Below, in pieces: positions 29,791-40,839 of a DNA stretch of 64,000 nt; within the stretch, counting starts at the first letter, position 1, and the number at the start of each line of letters is the position of its first letter. This DNA is from Cronobacter universalis NCTC 9529. GTDB taxonomy: Bacteria > Pseudomonadota > Gammaproteobacteria > Enterobacterales > Enterobacteriaceae. Under the pieces are notes generated by a model that saw nothing but the letters and a program-made list of their open reading frames with translations, was not told where the DNA came from and did no database searches. Where the stretch lies: contig NZ_CP012257.1 of NCBI RefSeq assembly GCF_001277175.1, positions 2,604,001 through 2,668,000 of the forward strand. Direction: 5' to 3'. The position numbers and the translations under genes were made by a program.

Positions 29791-30604
29791 TTTTCCCATC
29801 CAATAACAAACTATTATTTTAACGCGGCGAAGCCGCACCCCGTGATGTCGCCGGGCAAATCCCGGTAAAAAAATAAATCGTTACGGCCAAAATGCATCGG
29901 TGAAACCAGACTTGTCGGTGAACCGTGTTCCCGTCAAATTCGAGTTATCCCTGGCAGGCTCCGTGCACGCCTTTCATCATTTCCTTACACTTACTTAAGA
30001 TTTTTCCTAAATCGAGCAAATCGTACTCGGCGGACACCGTTCACACAATGTGCTTATGAAAAGAATTTGGAAAAAGTGTGACGAGTATCACACATTTTCG
30101 GAAAAAGTCACTAAAAAACCATCAGAATCGCTTTTCTTTTGTACAAAAAATAAGCAATCAGACCGCTTGCAATGCGTAAAATTCCGAATATTCATTCACC
30201 CTTAACTACCATGTAGCATCCGGTCATACTTTCATTTTGCAACTATTTGGGCTTATCTGGTCACGGAAAGTCACTATAAAAGAAACAGTACTACCGGGTG
30301 AGTACTTAAATCAACTTACACAATAAAAACAGTGACTTACATCAAATAACGAGAAGCGTGCTAATGATGTTATTTTGAACGAAAAGGGGAAAAATTTGTG
30401 CCAGGGCGCATCTCGCAGGAAGGTTACAAGATGTTACAAGACGGAAATAATGGTTAAATTATTCCTTTGATAAGAATACCTAATGTATTCAAAAGAGGCG
30501 TTTCACCGTTCTCAAAGCGGCTTCACATTCTTTCGGGGCGTGCCCGTCGTACTATTTCATCATTGCTGCTTCCTGCAGTTCTCTCTAGTGACAAGGACAT
30601 CTCT
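29791..30604. other. Long flhDC control region and uspC leader
   Basis: These 814 bp carry no gene. The minus-strand side is the regulatory region of flhDC, AT-rich between about 29990 and 30400, with a perfect CRP site at 30077-30092. The plus-strand side near 30450-30600 must contain the uspC promoter; a short in-frame extension of uspC up to 30467 lacks a ribosome site and is not taken as coding. Confidence 0.7.
30077..30092. promoter_or_regulatory. CRP site of the flhDC promoter
   Basis: TGTGA-CGAGTA-TCACA is a perfect CRP palindrome centred 294 bp before the flhD start. In E. coli CRP activates flhDC from a site about 270 bp before the ATG, so position and sequence agree. Confidence 0.85.
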
Positions 30605-31027
30605 ATGAGCTATTCCCATGTGCTGGTTGCTGTGGCGGTCACCCCGGAAAGCCACCGCCTTGTCAGGCGGGCGGTATCTATCGTTGAGCCTGTTAACGGC
30701 ACCATCACTCTTATTACTATCGCCACCGATCCGGAACTCTTTAATCAAATGTCAGCCCCGATGCTCGAAAATTTGCGCGACGTCATGTATGAGGAGACGC
30801 AAACCTTTCTGGAAGCCCTGAAAAACGCGGCCGGATACCCGATCGCAAAGACCATCATCGCCAGCGGCGAGCTCGGAGAATATATTCACGATATATGTGA
30901 AAAAGATGACATCGACCTGGTGATCTGCGGCAATCACAACCACAGCGTCTTCAGTAAGGCTGTCTGTTCGGCGAAAAAAATCGTCGCCACCAGCAGAACG
31001 GATCTGCTGCTGGTGGCGCTGGAGTAA
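30605..31027 (+). CDS. uspC: Universal stress protein UspC
   Basis: The 140-residue UspA-family protein (MSYSHVLVAVAVTPES at the start; LVICGNHNH and KKIVATSRTDLLLV at the end) lies upstream of flhDC as in E. coli, where it is yecG/uspC. It helps in stress and motility adaptation and scaffolds the KdpDE response. The start is set by an AAGGA site 9 nt before the ATG. Confidence 0.92.
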   Translation: MSYSHVLVAVAVTPESHRLVRRAVSIVEPVNGTITLITIATDPELFNQMSAPMLENLRDVMYEETQTFLEALKNAAGYPIAKTIIASGELGEYIHDICEKDDIDLVICGNHNHSVFSKAVCSAKKIVATSRTDLLLVALE

Positions 31028-31032
31028 TAATG

Positions 31033-31054
31033 CTCCCGGGCGGGCGCCCGGGAG
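31033..31054. terminator. GC-rich hairpin between uspC and otsA
   Basis: CTCCCGGGCG / CGCCCGGGAG form a 10-bp perfect stem with a two-base centre between the convergent uspC and otsA stops. No T-run follows on either strand, so it is at best a weak terminator. Confidence 0.45.
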
Positions 31055-31067
31055 GGGAGACGGCGCG

Positions 31068-33291
<2,224 letters not shown>

Positions 33292-33372
33292 TTAAACAGC
33301 TAACCCTGAGGTTATCTGATAGTTTTAATGACCGTGTAAGTATAGACAGTGTGACGAGTGTCGCCATTCGGC

Positions 33373-33416
33373 AACGCCTTCCGACTGTCTGAAAAAACAG
33401 GCCGGAAGGCGTTTTT
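33373..33416. terminator. Hairpin between araH and otsB
   Basis: AACGCCTTCCG and CGGAAGGCGTT pair over 11 bp around a 19-nt loop. The T-run is on the plus strand, while the araFGH genes arrive on the minus strand, so its termination role is uncertain. Confidence 0.5.
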
Positions 33417-33444
33417 GCGAGGATTTAATACGGGGAAAAATGCA

Positions 33445-34425
33445 TTACGCGACGCGTTTCGCTTTCTGTTTGTAACGGTCGAAAATCACCGCCGCAAGCA
33501 GGATCAGCCCGCGTACCACGTACTGCGCGAACGGAGAGATATTCAGTAAATTCATCGCGTTTTCAACGGTCCCGAGGATCAGGATACCCGCCACCACATA
33601 CGAGATTTTTCCTATGCCGCCTTTCAGAGAAACGCCACCCAGCACGCACGCGGAAATCACAATCAGCTCATAACCGATGGAGGTCATCGGCTGACCGCTG
33701 GTCATGCGCGAGGCGAGGATGATACCCGCCGCGGCGGACACCAGGCCCGAGAGCACAAAGATAATAATCTTGGTGCGCACCACCGGCACGCCCGCCAGAC
33801 GCGCGGCCTCTTCGTTACCGCCAATCGCCAGCGTGTTACGCCCGAAGGTGGTTTTATTCAGCAGGAAGCCGAACACGATAAGGCAGGCGACCGTCAGCCA
33901 GATAGGCGCGGGCAGACCGAGCCAGTTGGCGTAGCCGAGGGTGAAGAAGCTTTCGTCTTCGATGCCCACCGCTTTACCGTCGGAGATGATGTACGCGAGG
34001 CCGCGGACAATCTGCATGGTGGCAAGCGTGGTGATCAGCGCGTTAATTTTTAGCTTCGCGATAACAAAGCCATTAACCAGCCCGCTCACGATACCGAGCA
34101 GCAGGCCCGCCGCGACGCCGAGCCACAGGCTTTCGGTCATGTTAATGACCACCGCCGTGGTGACGCCCGCACAGGCGATGACAGACGCCACGGAGAGGTC
34201 GAAATCCCCGGAGGCGAGGCAGAACAACATGCCGCAGGCCACCATTCCGGACATTGAGATAGCCAGTCCCAGGCCTTTCATATTGATAAAGGTGGCGAAG
34301 TTCGGCACGAAGATAGCGCAGGCGAGGAACAGCACGGCGAAGACCACCAGCATGCCGTACTGATCCCAGATGCGACCCACGGAGAATGAGGACTTCGGCG
34401 CACCGGATGTAGTTAGTGATGACAT
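33445..34425 (-). CDS. araH: L-arabinose ABC transporter permease AraH
   Basis: The 326-residue membrane protein has about 8-10 hydrophobic segments and the ribose/arabinose permease signature GENFDLSV-type (CLASGDFDLSVASV). It forms the channel of AraFGH. The start follows araG by 13 bp. Confidence 0.95.
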   Translation of the reverse strand: MSSLTTSGAPKSSFSVGRIWDQYGMLVVFAVLFLACAIFVPNFATFINMKGLGLAISMSGMVACGMLFCLASGDFDLSVASVIACAGVTTAVVINMTESLWLGVAAGLLLGIVSGLVNGFVIAKLKINALITTLATMQIVRGLAYIISDGKAVGIEDESFFTLGYANWLGLPAPIWLTVACLIVFGFLLNKTTFGRNTLAIGGNEEAARLAGVPVVRTKIIIFVLSGLVSAAAGIILASRMTSGQPMTSIGYELIVISACVLGGVSLKGGIGKISYVVAGILILGTVENAMNLLNISPFAQYVVRGLILLAAVIFDRYKQKAKRVA

Positions 34426-34438
34426 AATTTCTCCTTAC

Positions 34439-35953
34439 TTAAGCGACAGCCTGGCTGGTTTTGGGCATCGCGAGGCTGAGCGCCATTGATTCGCTGGCCT
34501 CCTCGTGCAGTAATTCACCGGCGATTTCGCCTTCGCGCATCACAAGAATGCGGTCGGCCACGCCGAGGACTTCCGGCAGATCGCTGGAGGCGAAAAGCAC
34601 CGCCACCCCCTGCGCCGCCAGCGCGTAAATCACGTTGTAGATTTCATGTTTCGCCCCGACGTCGATCCCGCGGGTCGGCTCATCGAGCAAAATCACTTTC
34701 ATCTCCTCCGACAGCCAGCGGCCCAGAATCGCCTTCTGCTGGTTGCCGCCGGAGAGATTCATAATCAGCTGCTCAGCGCCGGGCGTTTTGATATTCAGCG
34801 AGCGAATATGATGGCGGGCGTTTTCCTGCTCCCAGCCGTTGTTGATGAGACAGCCCGCGCTGATGTGCTTGCGTCGCGCGCTGATGTTGATGTTGTCCTG
34901 CACCGAGTGAACCGGGATGATGCCGTCGGCTTTACGGTCTTCCGGGCAGAGCATCATGCCCGCGCGAATGGCGTCGCCCGGCGCGCGGATAGCGACCGGC
35001 TCGCCGTCGATCAGCACCTGGCCGCTGGTAATACGTGTGCCGCCAAACATGCCTTTCATTAACTCGCTGCGCCCGGCGCCCACCAGCCCAAACAGGCCGA
35101 CGATTTCGCCGCTCCTGACGCTTAAGCTCACCGGCGCGCGCACGCCCGGCGCTTTCACCGCGTCGAGACGCAGCCGCTCGGGGCCAAAGCTGCGCGGCTG
35201 CCAGCCGTAGATGTCACCGAGATCGCGCCCGACCATCGCCTGCACCAGGCTGTCGTGGTTCACCTGCTGCATATCGCTGAAGGTGCGCACGTAGCGGCCA
35301 TCTTTAAACACCGTAATGGCGTCGCTTAAGGCGAAAATCTCTTCCATACGGTGCGACACATAGAGAATGACGCGCCCTTCTTTGCGCAGCTCGCGGATAA
35401 CGCGGAACAGGTGTTCAATCTCACGCGCCGAGAGCGAGCTGGTCGGCTCGTCGAAGGCGATAATTTTGGCGTTGCGGGCCAGCGCTTTGGCGATTTCCAC
35501 CATCTGCCACTGGCCGATGGAGAGATATTTCAGCGGGGTCTGCGGGTCGATATCGAGCCCCAGATGCTCCAGTTGCAGCTTCGCCTCGTAGTTGAGCAGC
35601 GAGCGGTTGACTATCCCGGCCTTGTGGGGGATCTGGCCCAGATAGATGTTTTCCGCCACGCTCATCTCCGGCACCAGATGCAGCTCCTGGTAGATGATGG
35701 CGACGCCCGCGTTGAGCGCCGCCGTGGTGTCGTTAAAGGTGACTTCTTCGCCTTTGATGGCGATGGAGCCGGTGGTCGGCGCGTAGTTGCCGCTGAGAAT
35801 TTTTAAAAGCGTCGATTTACCGGCGCCGTTTTCGCCCATCAGCGCATGAACCTGGCCTGCGTGGCAGTCAAAGCTGATGTCCGAAAGCGCCTTCACACCG
35901 GGAAAGGTTTTCCCGATGCCGCGAAACGAGAGATAGGGTGAAGATGTCTGCAT
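34439..35953 (-). CDS. araG: L-arabinose ABC transporter ATPase AraG
   Basis: The 504-residue protein has two ATPase domains. The first has Walker [10 protein letters not shown], the second a degenerate GLVGAGRSE, followed by signature LSGGNQQKA and Walker [11 protein letters not shown]. This tandem with one weak site is typical of sugar importers. A stem-loop with T-run lies before it. Confidence 0.96.
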   Translation of the reverse strand: MQTSSPYLSFRGIGKTFPGVKALSDISFDCHAGQVHALMGENGAGKSTLLKILSGNYAPTTGSIAIKGEEVTFNDTTAALNAGVAIIYQELHLVPEMSVAENIYLGQIPHKAGIVNRSLLNYEAKLQLEHLGLDIDPQTPLKYLSIGQWQMVEIAKALARNAKIIAFDEPTSSLSAREIEHLFRVIRELRKEGRVILYVSHRMEEIFALSDAITVFKDGRYVRTFSDMQQVNHDSLVQAMVGRDLGDIYGWQPRSFGPERLRLDAVKAPGVRAPVSLSVRSGEIVGLFGLVGAGRSELMKGMFGGTRITSGQVLIDGEPVAIRAPGDAIRAGMMLCPEDRKADGIIPVHSVQDNINISARRKHISAGCLINNGWEQENARHHIRSLNIKTPGAEQLIMNLSGGNQQKAILGRWLSEEMKVILLDEPTRGIDVGAKHEIYNVIYALAAQGVAVLFASSDLPEVLGVADRILVMREGEIAGELLHEEASESMALSLAMPKTSQAVA

Positions 35954-35970
35954 GATACCTCCGGGCCACT

Positions 35971-35997
35971 CAAAAAGCGGGCGCGCAAGCGCGCCCG
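35971..35997 (-). terminator. Attenuating stem-loop between araF and araG
   Basis: On the minus strand CGGGCGCGC and GCGCGCCCG form a very stable stem followed by TTTTT, 19 bp after the araF stop. It looks like a partial terminator or 3' stabiliser that keeps araF mRNA in excess over araGH. Confidence 0.75.
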
Positions 35998-36016
35998 AAC
36001 CGCGATAAATCGCCCA

Positions 36017-37006
36017 TTACTTGCCGCCAAGACCTTTTTTCGCCAGCTCTTCTTTAAAGTTGTCGCGGGTAATCAGCACCACGTCGGTGACTTCGGTGAA
36101 TTTCGGCGGCTCGGCGCCTTTGGTCACCCAGTTGTAGAGCATTTCGCTGGATTTATAGCCGTGCACGTCCGGGCTCGGCAGCAGCGAACCGTAGAAGCCG
36201 GTCGCCTGCGCTTTGGACAGCTCGCTCACGGCATCCACGCCGTTGATGCCGATGCCGATAACGTCAGCCGCTTTGAAGCCCTGCCCTTCGGTGGCGCGCA
36301 CGCCGCCCAGCACGGTGTTGTCGTTCATGCCGACCACCAGCCAGTGTTTCACTTCCGGATGCTGAACCAGCATGGAGTTGGCGGCGTCAAACGCGCCCGG
36401 GATGTCATTGGATTTGGTCGGCACTTTATAGATCTGTTTTTCCGGGAAGCCTGCCGCTTTCAGCGCGTCCATAGAGCCGGTGGTGCGGCGGCGCGCGGTG
36501 TCGAGCTCGTCGGCGGTAATCGCCATCACGCCCGTTTCTTTTACATCCCAGCCGCGTTTCTGCATCTCTTTATAGAGTTCCTGACCCTGGCGCTCGCCGA
36601 TTTTGGTCGCGGCCATCATTACCAGCGGCACGGTTTCCATCGGTTTGCCTTTAGCGGTCACAAACTGATCATCCACGGCGATGACTTTCATATCGTAGCC
36701 GCGCGCTTTGGCGACAATCGCCGAGCCGAGTTTCGGGTCCGGCGTACAGATAACGAAGCCTTTCGCGCCGCTCGCCGCGAGGCTGTCGATGGCGTTCAGG
36801 GTTTTCTCGCCGTCCGGCACCGCAATTTTGATCACTTCAAAACCCAGGTCTTTACCGGCTTTATCGGCGAATTTCCATTCCGTCTGGAACCACGGCTCTT
36901 CAGGCTGTTTCACCAGAAAACCGAGCTTCATGGTCTCGGCGATAGCGGATTGTGACATAACGGCGGCGAGCCCAATGGCCGCCAGCGCTTTAGTAAATTT
37001 GTGCAT
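36017..37006 (-). CDS. araF: L-arabinose periplasmic binding protein AraF
   Basis: The 329-residue protein has a signal peptide ending near Ala23 (SQSAIAE) and two periplasmic-binding lobes (KLGFLVKQPEEPWFQ, GFVICTPDPKLGSAIV, ARRRTTGSMDALK). It is nearly identical to E. coli AraF, receptor of high-affinity arabinose uptake. The upstream 290 bp should bind AraC and CRP; only a weak CRP half-site was seen. Confidence 0.97.
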   Translation of the reverse strand: MHKFTKALAAIGLAAVMSQSAIAETMKLGFLVKQPEEPWFQTEWKFADKAGKDLGFEVIKIAVPDGEKTLNAIDSLAASGAKGFVICTPDPKLGSAIVAKARGYDMKVIAVDDQFVTAKGKPMETVPLVMMAATKIGERQGQELYKEMQKRGWDVKETGVMAITADELDTARRRTTGSMDALKAAGFPEKQIYKVPTKSNDIPGAFDAANSMLVQHPEVKHWLVVGMNDNTVLGGVRATEGQGFKAADVIGIGINGVDAVSELSKAQATGFYGSLLPSPDVHGYKSSEMLYNWVTKGAEPPKFTEVTDVVLITRDNFKEELAKKGLGGK

Positions 37007-37203
37007 GGTTATCTCCAGCTTTAGCTTTCTTTTATGCAGGGTAAAAACCTGAAAGGTTCTTTTAATCGGACAGAAAACAACGTATTAGCCGTTCCCTCCC
37101 GGAAGCGGCGAACGCTGGAGATAGTTTTAGCGGGAAATTAATTCTCCATAGGAGAGCGAAATCACATCATGGAATTACAGTGATTGCGTACATAAATACA
37201 GCA

Positions 37204-37230
37204 ATATCGGGCATAAATCTGGCCCGATAT
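37204..37230 (-). terminator. Hairpin after the cupin gene
   Basis: ATATCGGGC and GCCCGATAT pair over 9 bp with a 9-nt loop, 65 bp past the cupin stop. The minus strand continues ATTGCTGTATTT, a poor T-run, so it is a weak terminator or an operator before araF. Confidence 0.45.
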
Positions 37231-37294
37231 GTATGATGATTAAAGAGGGGGTTAGCAGATATCTCCATAAGCCCAGCCGGAGAATCCCTGAAGG

Positions 37295-37801
37295 CTACCA
37301 GAGTGTGACAAGGCCGCCTTCGGTCCCACAGAGCGGATCGCTAATGGGTTTCGCGACCTGCGCGACATTTTTACGCGTTTGCGCCAGTTGCGCGGGTTCA
37401 TCAAGGAATTTATCGGGCGACAGCCCTTCGGGATACGCGCCCACCGCCATAAAATCCGCGCTGGCGTCGATTTGCTTATGCCCGACGCCCGCCGGGATCA
37501 GCACCGCGTCGCCGGTGCGAAGGGTGACGACTGGCCCCGCTTCGCCGCCCAGCTGGATCTGCGCCTCCCCGGCGTAGATGCCGAGCACTTCATGCGTGTT
37601 GGTATGAAAATGGGTGTAGGTGAAGACCGGATAGCGCCAGCGCGCCGGCCACTTGTGCTGCGCGAAGCGCTGCTCAAACCAGACCGCCGCGTCGTCGGCG
37701 TCGTCGGGCAACACATGGCGATAAAGCAGCACCGGCAGCGCGTTATTCGGTACGCCGCCGCAGGGCTCGCGCAGATACAGCGTTTCACACGCTTTAGTCA
37801 T
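37295..37801 (-). CDS. Cupin-domain protein, YjlB-like
   Basis: The 168-residue cytoplasmic protein carries a cupin barrel with metal-ligand pattern HFHTNTHEVLGIYAGEAQIQLGG and, later, GDAVLIPAGVGHKQI. Histidines and Glu in these motifs would bind a metal ion. It resembles Bacillus YjlB, which has no assigned function. It lies 54 bp after the DJ-1 gene on the same strand, so they may form an operon. Confidence 0.72.
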   Translation of the reverse strand: MTKACETLYLREPCGGVPNNALPVLLYRHVLPDDADDAAVWFEQRFAQHKWPARWRYPVFTYTHFHTNTHEVLGIYAGEAQIQLGGEAGPVVTLRTGDAVLIPAGVGHKQIDASADFMAVGAYPEGLSPDKFLDEPAQLAQTRKNVAQVAKPISDPLCGTEGGLVTLW

Positions 37802-37855
37802 ACTCTTCTCCTTGTCGCGAACAAAGGTTAAGTATAGCCAACCCGCGACGCCGCT

Positions 37856-38413
37856 TTACCAGGGGTAATAGATGTGGTCGGCGTGTTCGCGCGCGGCGGG
37901 TTTATCACCGGTAAGGCGTGACGCCACCGTCAGCGCAAAATCAAATACCCGCCCCAGCCCTTTGCCGCTGATAAGATTGCCGTCTTCCACCACCGGCGCG
38001 TCCACATACTCGCCATCGCGCACATCCTGCCACAGGTCGCCCGAGCAGACATAGCGACGGCCTTTTAACAGGCCATTCGCGCCGAGCACGCGCGCGGCGG
38101 CGGAGCAGATGGGGCAGATGAGCTTTCCGGCGGCGTCGTGGCGCGCCACAAACGCGATAACCTGCGGGTCCGCCGCCAGATTTACGCTGCCCTGCGGGCC
38201 GCCCGGCAGCACCAGCGCGTCGTAGGTTGCTTCGACGCGCTCCGCCAGGCGCGCGTCGGCCACCAGCGGAATGGCGTGATAGCTCACCACGGCGCGTGTA
38301 TCGGTACAGGCGAGGGTTTCGACCTCAATGTTTAGCCGCCGTAATATATCGATAGTGACAATGGCTTCGCCTTCTTCAAACCCTGGTGCCAGCAGCACCG
38401 CCGCCTTTTTCAT
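37856..38413 (-). CDS. DJ-1/PfpI family protein
   Basis: The 185-residue protein has the DJ-1 N-terminus (AAVLLAPGFEEGEA with the acidic Glu that hydrogen-bonds to the cysteine) and the nucleophile elbow ICPICSAAARVLG. Members include YajL-type chaperones/deglycases and isocyanide hydratases; the exact reaction is not decided. Probable operon with the cupin gene. Confidence 0.82.
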   Translation of the reverse strand: MKKAAVLLAPGFEEGEAIVTIDILRRLNIEVETLACTDTRAVVSYHAIPLVADARLAERVEATYDALVLPGGPQGSVNLAADPQVIAFVARHDAAGKLICPICSAAARVLGANGLLKGRRYVCSGDLWQDVRDGEYVDAPVVEDGNLISGKGLGRVFDFALTVASRLTGDKPAAREHADHIYYPW

Positions 38414-38696
38414 TCCTCGCTCCTTTCTCAGTATTCACACAGGCCCGGCACGCCGGGAACGCTAATAATGAAACATTGTTTCAATACTATTCCAGCGCTG
38501 CGTCACGTTTTAAGAAAGAAATGGTTGGACTGGCAAATAGCCACAGTTATACCAGGCTTAATACATCAGGGAGCGATAATGCACGCTTCTTTAATAACGG
38601 CTGACGCGTGGCACCCCGTGGGGAATGGCGGGAATGAAGCGCACGCGTCGCGGTCATTGACCGTTCCCCTTACACCCTCTCAATAAGGATATTTAT

Positions 38697-39197
38697 ATGG
38701 CTCCCCTCGGCGTCGTGCAGAAACTTAATGCACAAATGAATCAGGAATTTTATGCATCGAACCTGTGCCTCTATTACAGCGACTGGTGCGCGCAGCAGAG
38801 CCTGAACGGCAGCGCGACGGTTCTGCGTCAACAGGCGCAGCACAACGTCACCCAGATGATGCGGCTGTTCGATTACCTTAAACAAACCGGCGCGAACCCG
38901 GTGGTTGGCGCGCTTAAATCGGTGAAACCCGACTGCTCAAGCCTGGAGGCGATTTTCCATCAGATGCAGGATGAGCTTGGCGGCCGCCATGCGGCGCTGT
39001 CGCGTCTGATGAGCGAAGCGCAGGCGGCGCGTGACGACGCGATGCTCGCCATGCTTGGCGACTTTGAACAGGAGCTGCGTCAGGATGAAGCGCTGCTCGC
39101 GACCATTCTTAATGAACTCACCCAGGCGCGTCAGGCCGGGCTGTGCGCCGAAGAGGCGGACCAGCGCCTGCTGGAGATGATGGAACAGACCCACTGA
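38697..39197 (+). CDS. ftnB: Ferritin-like protein FtnB
   Basis: The 166-residue four-helix protein aligns with FtnB (MAPLGVVQKLNAQMNQEFYASNL). Glu17 is kept, but the ferroxidase ligands Glu50 and His53 of FtnA are Asn50 and Gln53, as in E. coli FtnB. It probably does not store iron by the usual ferroxidase reaction; in Salmonella FtnB helps repair oxidised iron-sulphur clusters. An AAGGATA ribosome site precedes the ATG. Confidence 0.9.
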   Translation: MAPLGVVQKLNAQMNQEFYASNLCLYYSDWCAQQSLNGSATVLRQQAQHNVTQMMRLFDYLKQTGANPVVGALKSVKPDCSSLEAIFHQMQDELGGRHAALSRLMSEAQAARDDAMLAMLGDFEQELRQDEALLATILNELTQARQAGLCAEEADQRLLEMMEQTH

Positions 39198-39212
39198 TTG
39201 TTACCAGGCACC

Positions 39213-39241
39213 GCGCCCTCGTCCGAGGGCGCTGACGTTTT
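39213..39241 (+). terminator. Terminator after ftnB
   Basis: GCGCCCTCG / CGAGGGCGC form a 9-bp stem, then TGACGTTTT. The T-run is displaced, so the call is moderate. Confidence 0.5.
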
Positions 39242-39395
39242 CCCGGCACTTTCCGCTCCCTGCTGCAACGTTAATCAAAAGTTAACAATGTACTGTTTTT
39301 GTTAGGTTTTTATAAATCCGATCTGGCTCCCGTTGATTAACCGCACAATTTGTAATGCTTAAGCGATTCACCCAACGTTGTGTGGCAGGAGCCTT

Positions 39396-40739
39396 ATGAT
39401 CACTCTTGAATTTATCGTCATTATTCTGTGTTTGCTGGCGGGCACCCGTTTCGGCGGGATGGGGCTTGGCCTCATCAGCGGCATCGGGCTGTTTCTTTTA
39501 ACCTTTATTTTTGGACTGGAGCCGGGCAAGCCGCCGGTGGACGTAATGCTGACCATCCTTGCGGTGATTGGTTGCGCCGCCACGCTGCAGACCGCGGGCG
39601 GCCTGAACGTCATGATGCAGTTCGCAGAACGCCTGCTGCGCCGTCACCCGCAGCACATCACGCTGCTGGCGCCGCTCACCACCTGGACGCTGACGTTTCT
39701 GTGCGGCACCGGACATGTGGTCTACACCATGTTCCCGATTATTGCCGACATCGCGCTGAAGAAAAATATTCGCCCGGAGCGGCCGATGGCCGTGGCGTCC
39801 GTCGCCTCGCAGATGGCGATCACCGCCTCGCCGGTGTCGGTGGCCGTGGTGTCGCTGGTCTCGATTCTCGGCGCCCAGCATGGCGTGGGCGAAGCGTGGA
39901 GCATTCTGGAGATCCTGGCGGTTTCCGTACCGGCGTCGCTCTCTGGCGTGCTGATAGCCGCGCTCTGGAGCCTGCGGCGCGGTAAAGATTTAAAAGACGA
40001 CGAGGCGTTCCAGGCGCGTCTGCGCGACCCGAAACAGCGTGAATACATCTATGGCGGCAGCGAAACGCTGATGAACCAGCGTTTTGACAAGCACGCCTGG
40101 TGGTCAACCTGGATTTTCTTCGCCGCCATTGCGCTGGTGGTGCTGCTCGGCGCGCTGCCCGCGCTGCGTCCGGCGTTTGAGGTCAAAGGCAAAATCGCCC
40201 CGCTCTCCATGAACCTGGTTATCCAGATGATGATGCTGATTGCGGGCGCAGTAATGCTGGTGGTCTGCAAAGTGAACGCGGCGTCCATTTCCAGCGGGGC
40301 GGTGTTTAAGGCCGGAATGGTGGCGATTTTCTCGGTATTCGGCGTAGCGTGGATGAGCGACACCTTTTTCCAGGCGCATCTTGAGGAGCTGAAGCTGGCG
40401 CTGGAGGGCGTGGTGAAAAGCCATCCGTGGACCTACGCGATTGTGCTGTTCCTGGTCTCAAAGCTGGTGAACAGCCAGGCGGCGGCGCTAACCGCCGTCG
40501 CGCCGATGGGGCTGATGCTGGGCGTCGAGCCGAAAATGCTGGTGGCGTTTTTCCCGGCCTCTTACGGCTACTTCGTTCTGCCCACCTACCCAAGCGATCT
40601 GGCCTGCATTGGATTTGACCGCTCCGGCACCACGCGCATCGGCAAATTTATTTTAAACCACAGCTTTATTCTGCCCGGCCTGATTGGCGTAAGCTGCGCC
40701 TGCGTCGTCAGCTATCTGCTGGTGCAACTCTTTTTCTGA
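39396..40739 (+). CDS. DcuA/DcuB-type anaerobic C4-dicarboxylate transporter
   Basis: The 447-residue membrane protein has about 12 hydrophobic segments and the Dcu pattern PVSVAVVSL, RFGGMGLGLISGIGLF, and the end FILPGLIGV. Dcu carriers exchange fumarate, aspartate and succinate in anaerobic growth. The ATG at 39396 has a GCAGGA site; an earlier frame start would add six residues. The protein is not the conserved E. coli neighbour and is accessory at this locus. Transport substrate is inferred from family. Confidence 0.82.
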   Translation: MITLEFIVIILCLLAGTRFGGMGLGLISGIGLFLLTFIFGLEPGKPPVDVMLTILAVIGCAATLQTAGGLNVMMQFAERLLRRHPQHITLLAPLTTWTLTFLCGTGHVVYTMFPIIADIALKKNIRPERPMAVASVASQMAITASPVSVAVVSLVSILGAQHGVGEAWSILEILAVSVPASLSGVLIAALWSLRRGKDLKDDEAFQARLRDPKQREYIYGGSETLMNQRFDKHAWWSTWIFFAAIALVVLLGALPALRPAFEVKGKIAPLSMNLVIQMMMLIAGAVMLVVCKVNAASISSGAVFKAGMVAIFSVFGVAWMSDTFFQAHLEELKLALEGVVKSHPWTYAIVLFLVSKLVNSQAAALTAVAPMGLMLGVEPKMLVAFFPASYGYFVLPTYPSDLACIGFDRSGTTRIGKFILNHSFILPGLIGVSCACVVSYLLVQLFF

Positions 40740-40773
40740 CGGTTCTTCTTAACAGGGCGGCCTGCGGGCCGCC

Positions 40774-40791
40774 TGCACAAATCTTCCAGAC
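40774..40791 (+). promoter_or_regulatory. Putative operator, copy 1, before the AraC-like gene
   Basis: TGCACAAATCTTCCAGAC (18 nt) recurs exactly at 41653-41670. This copy ends 48 bp before the AraC-like ATG. Its last six bases are followed, after 17 nt, by TATGCT, so the site abuts or covers the -35 position. This is the geometry of a class II activator site. Confidence 0.75.
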
Positions 40792-40839
40792 TTTTGTTAA
40801 TAAGTCGTTATGCTAGAGTTTCCTTTCACAGGAGACGCT

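Noticed and set aside
37100..37230. AraC half-sites before araF
   Set aside because: Only fragments such as TATGGA and a CRP half-site were seen, not a full arrangement, so no site is annotated.
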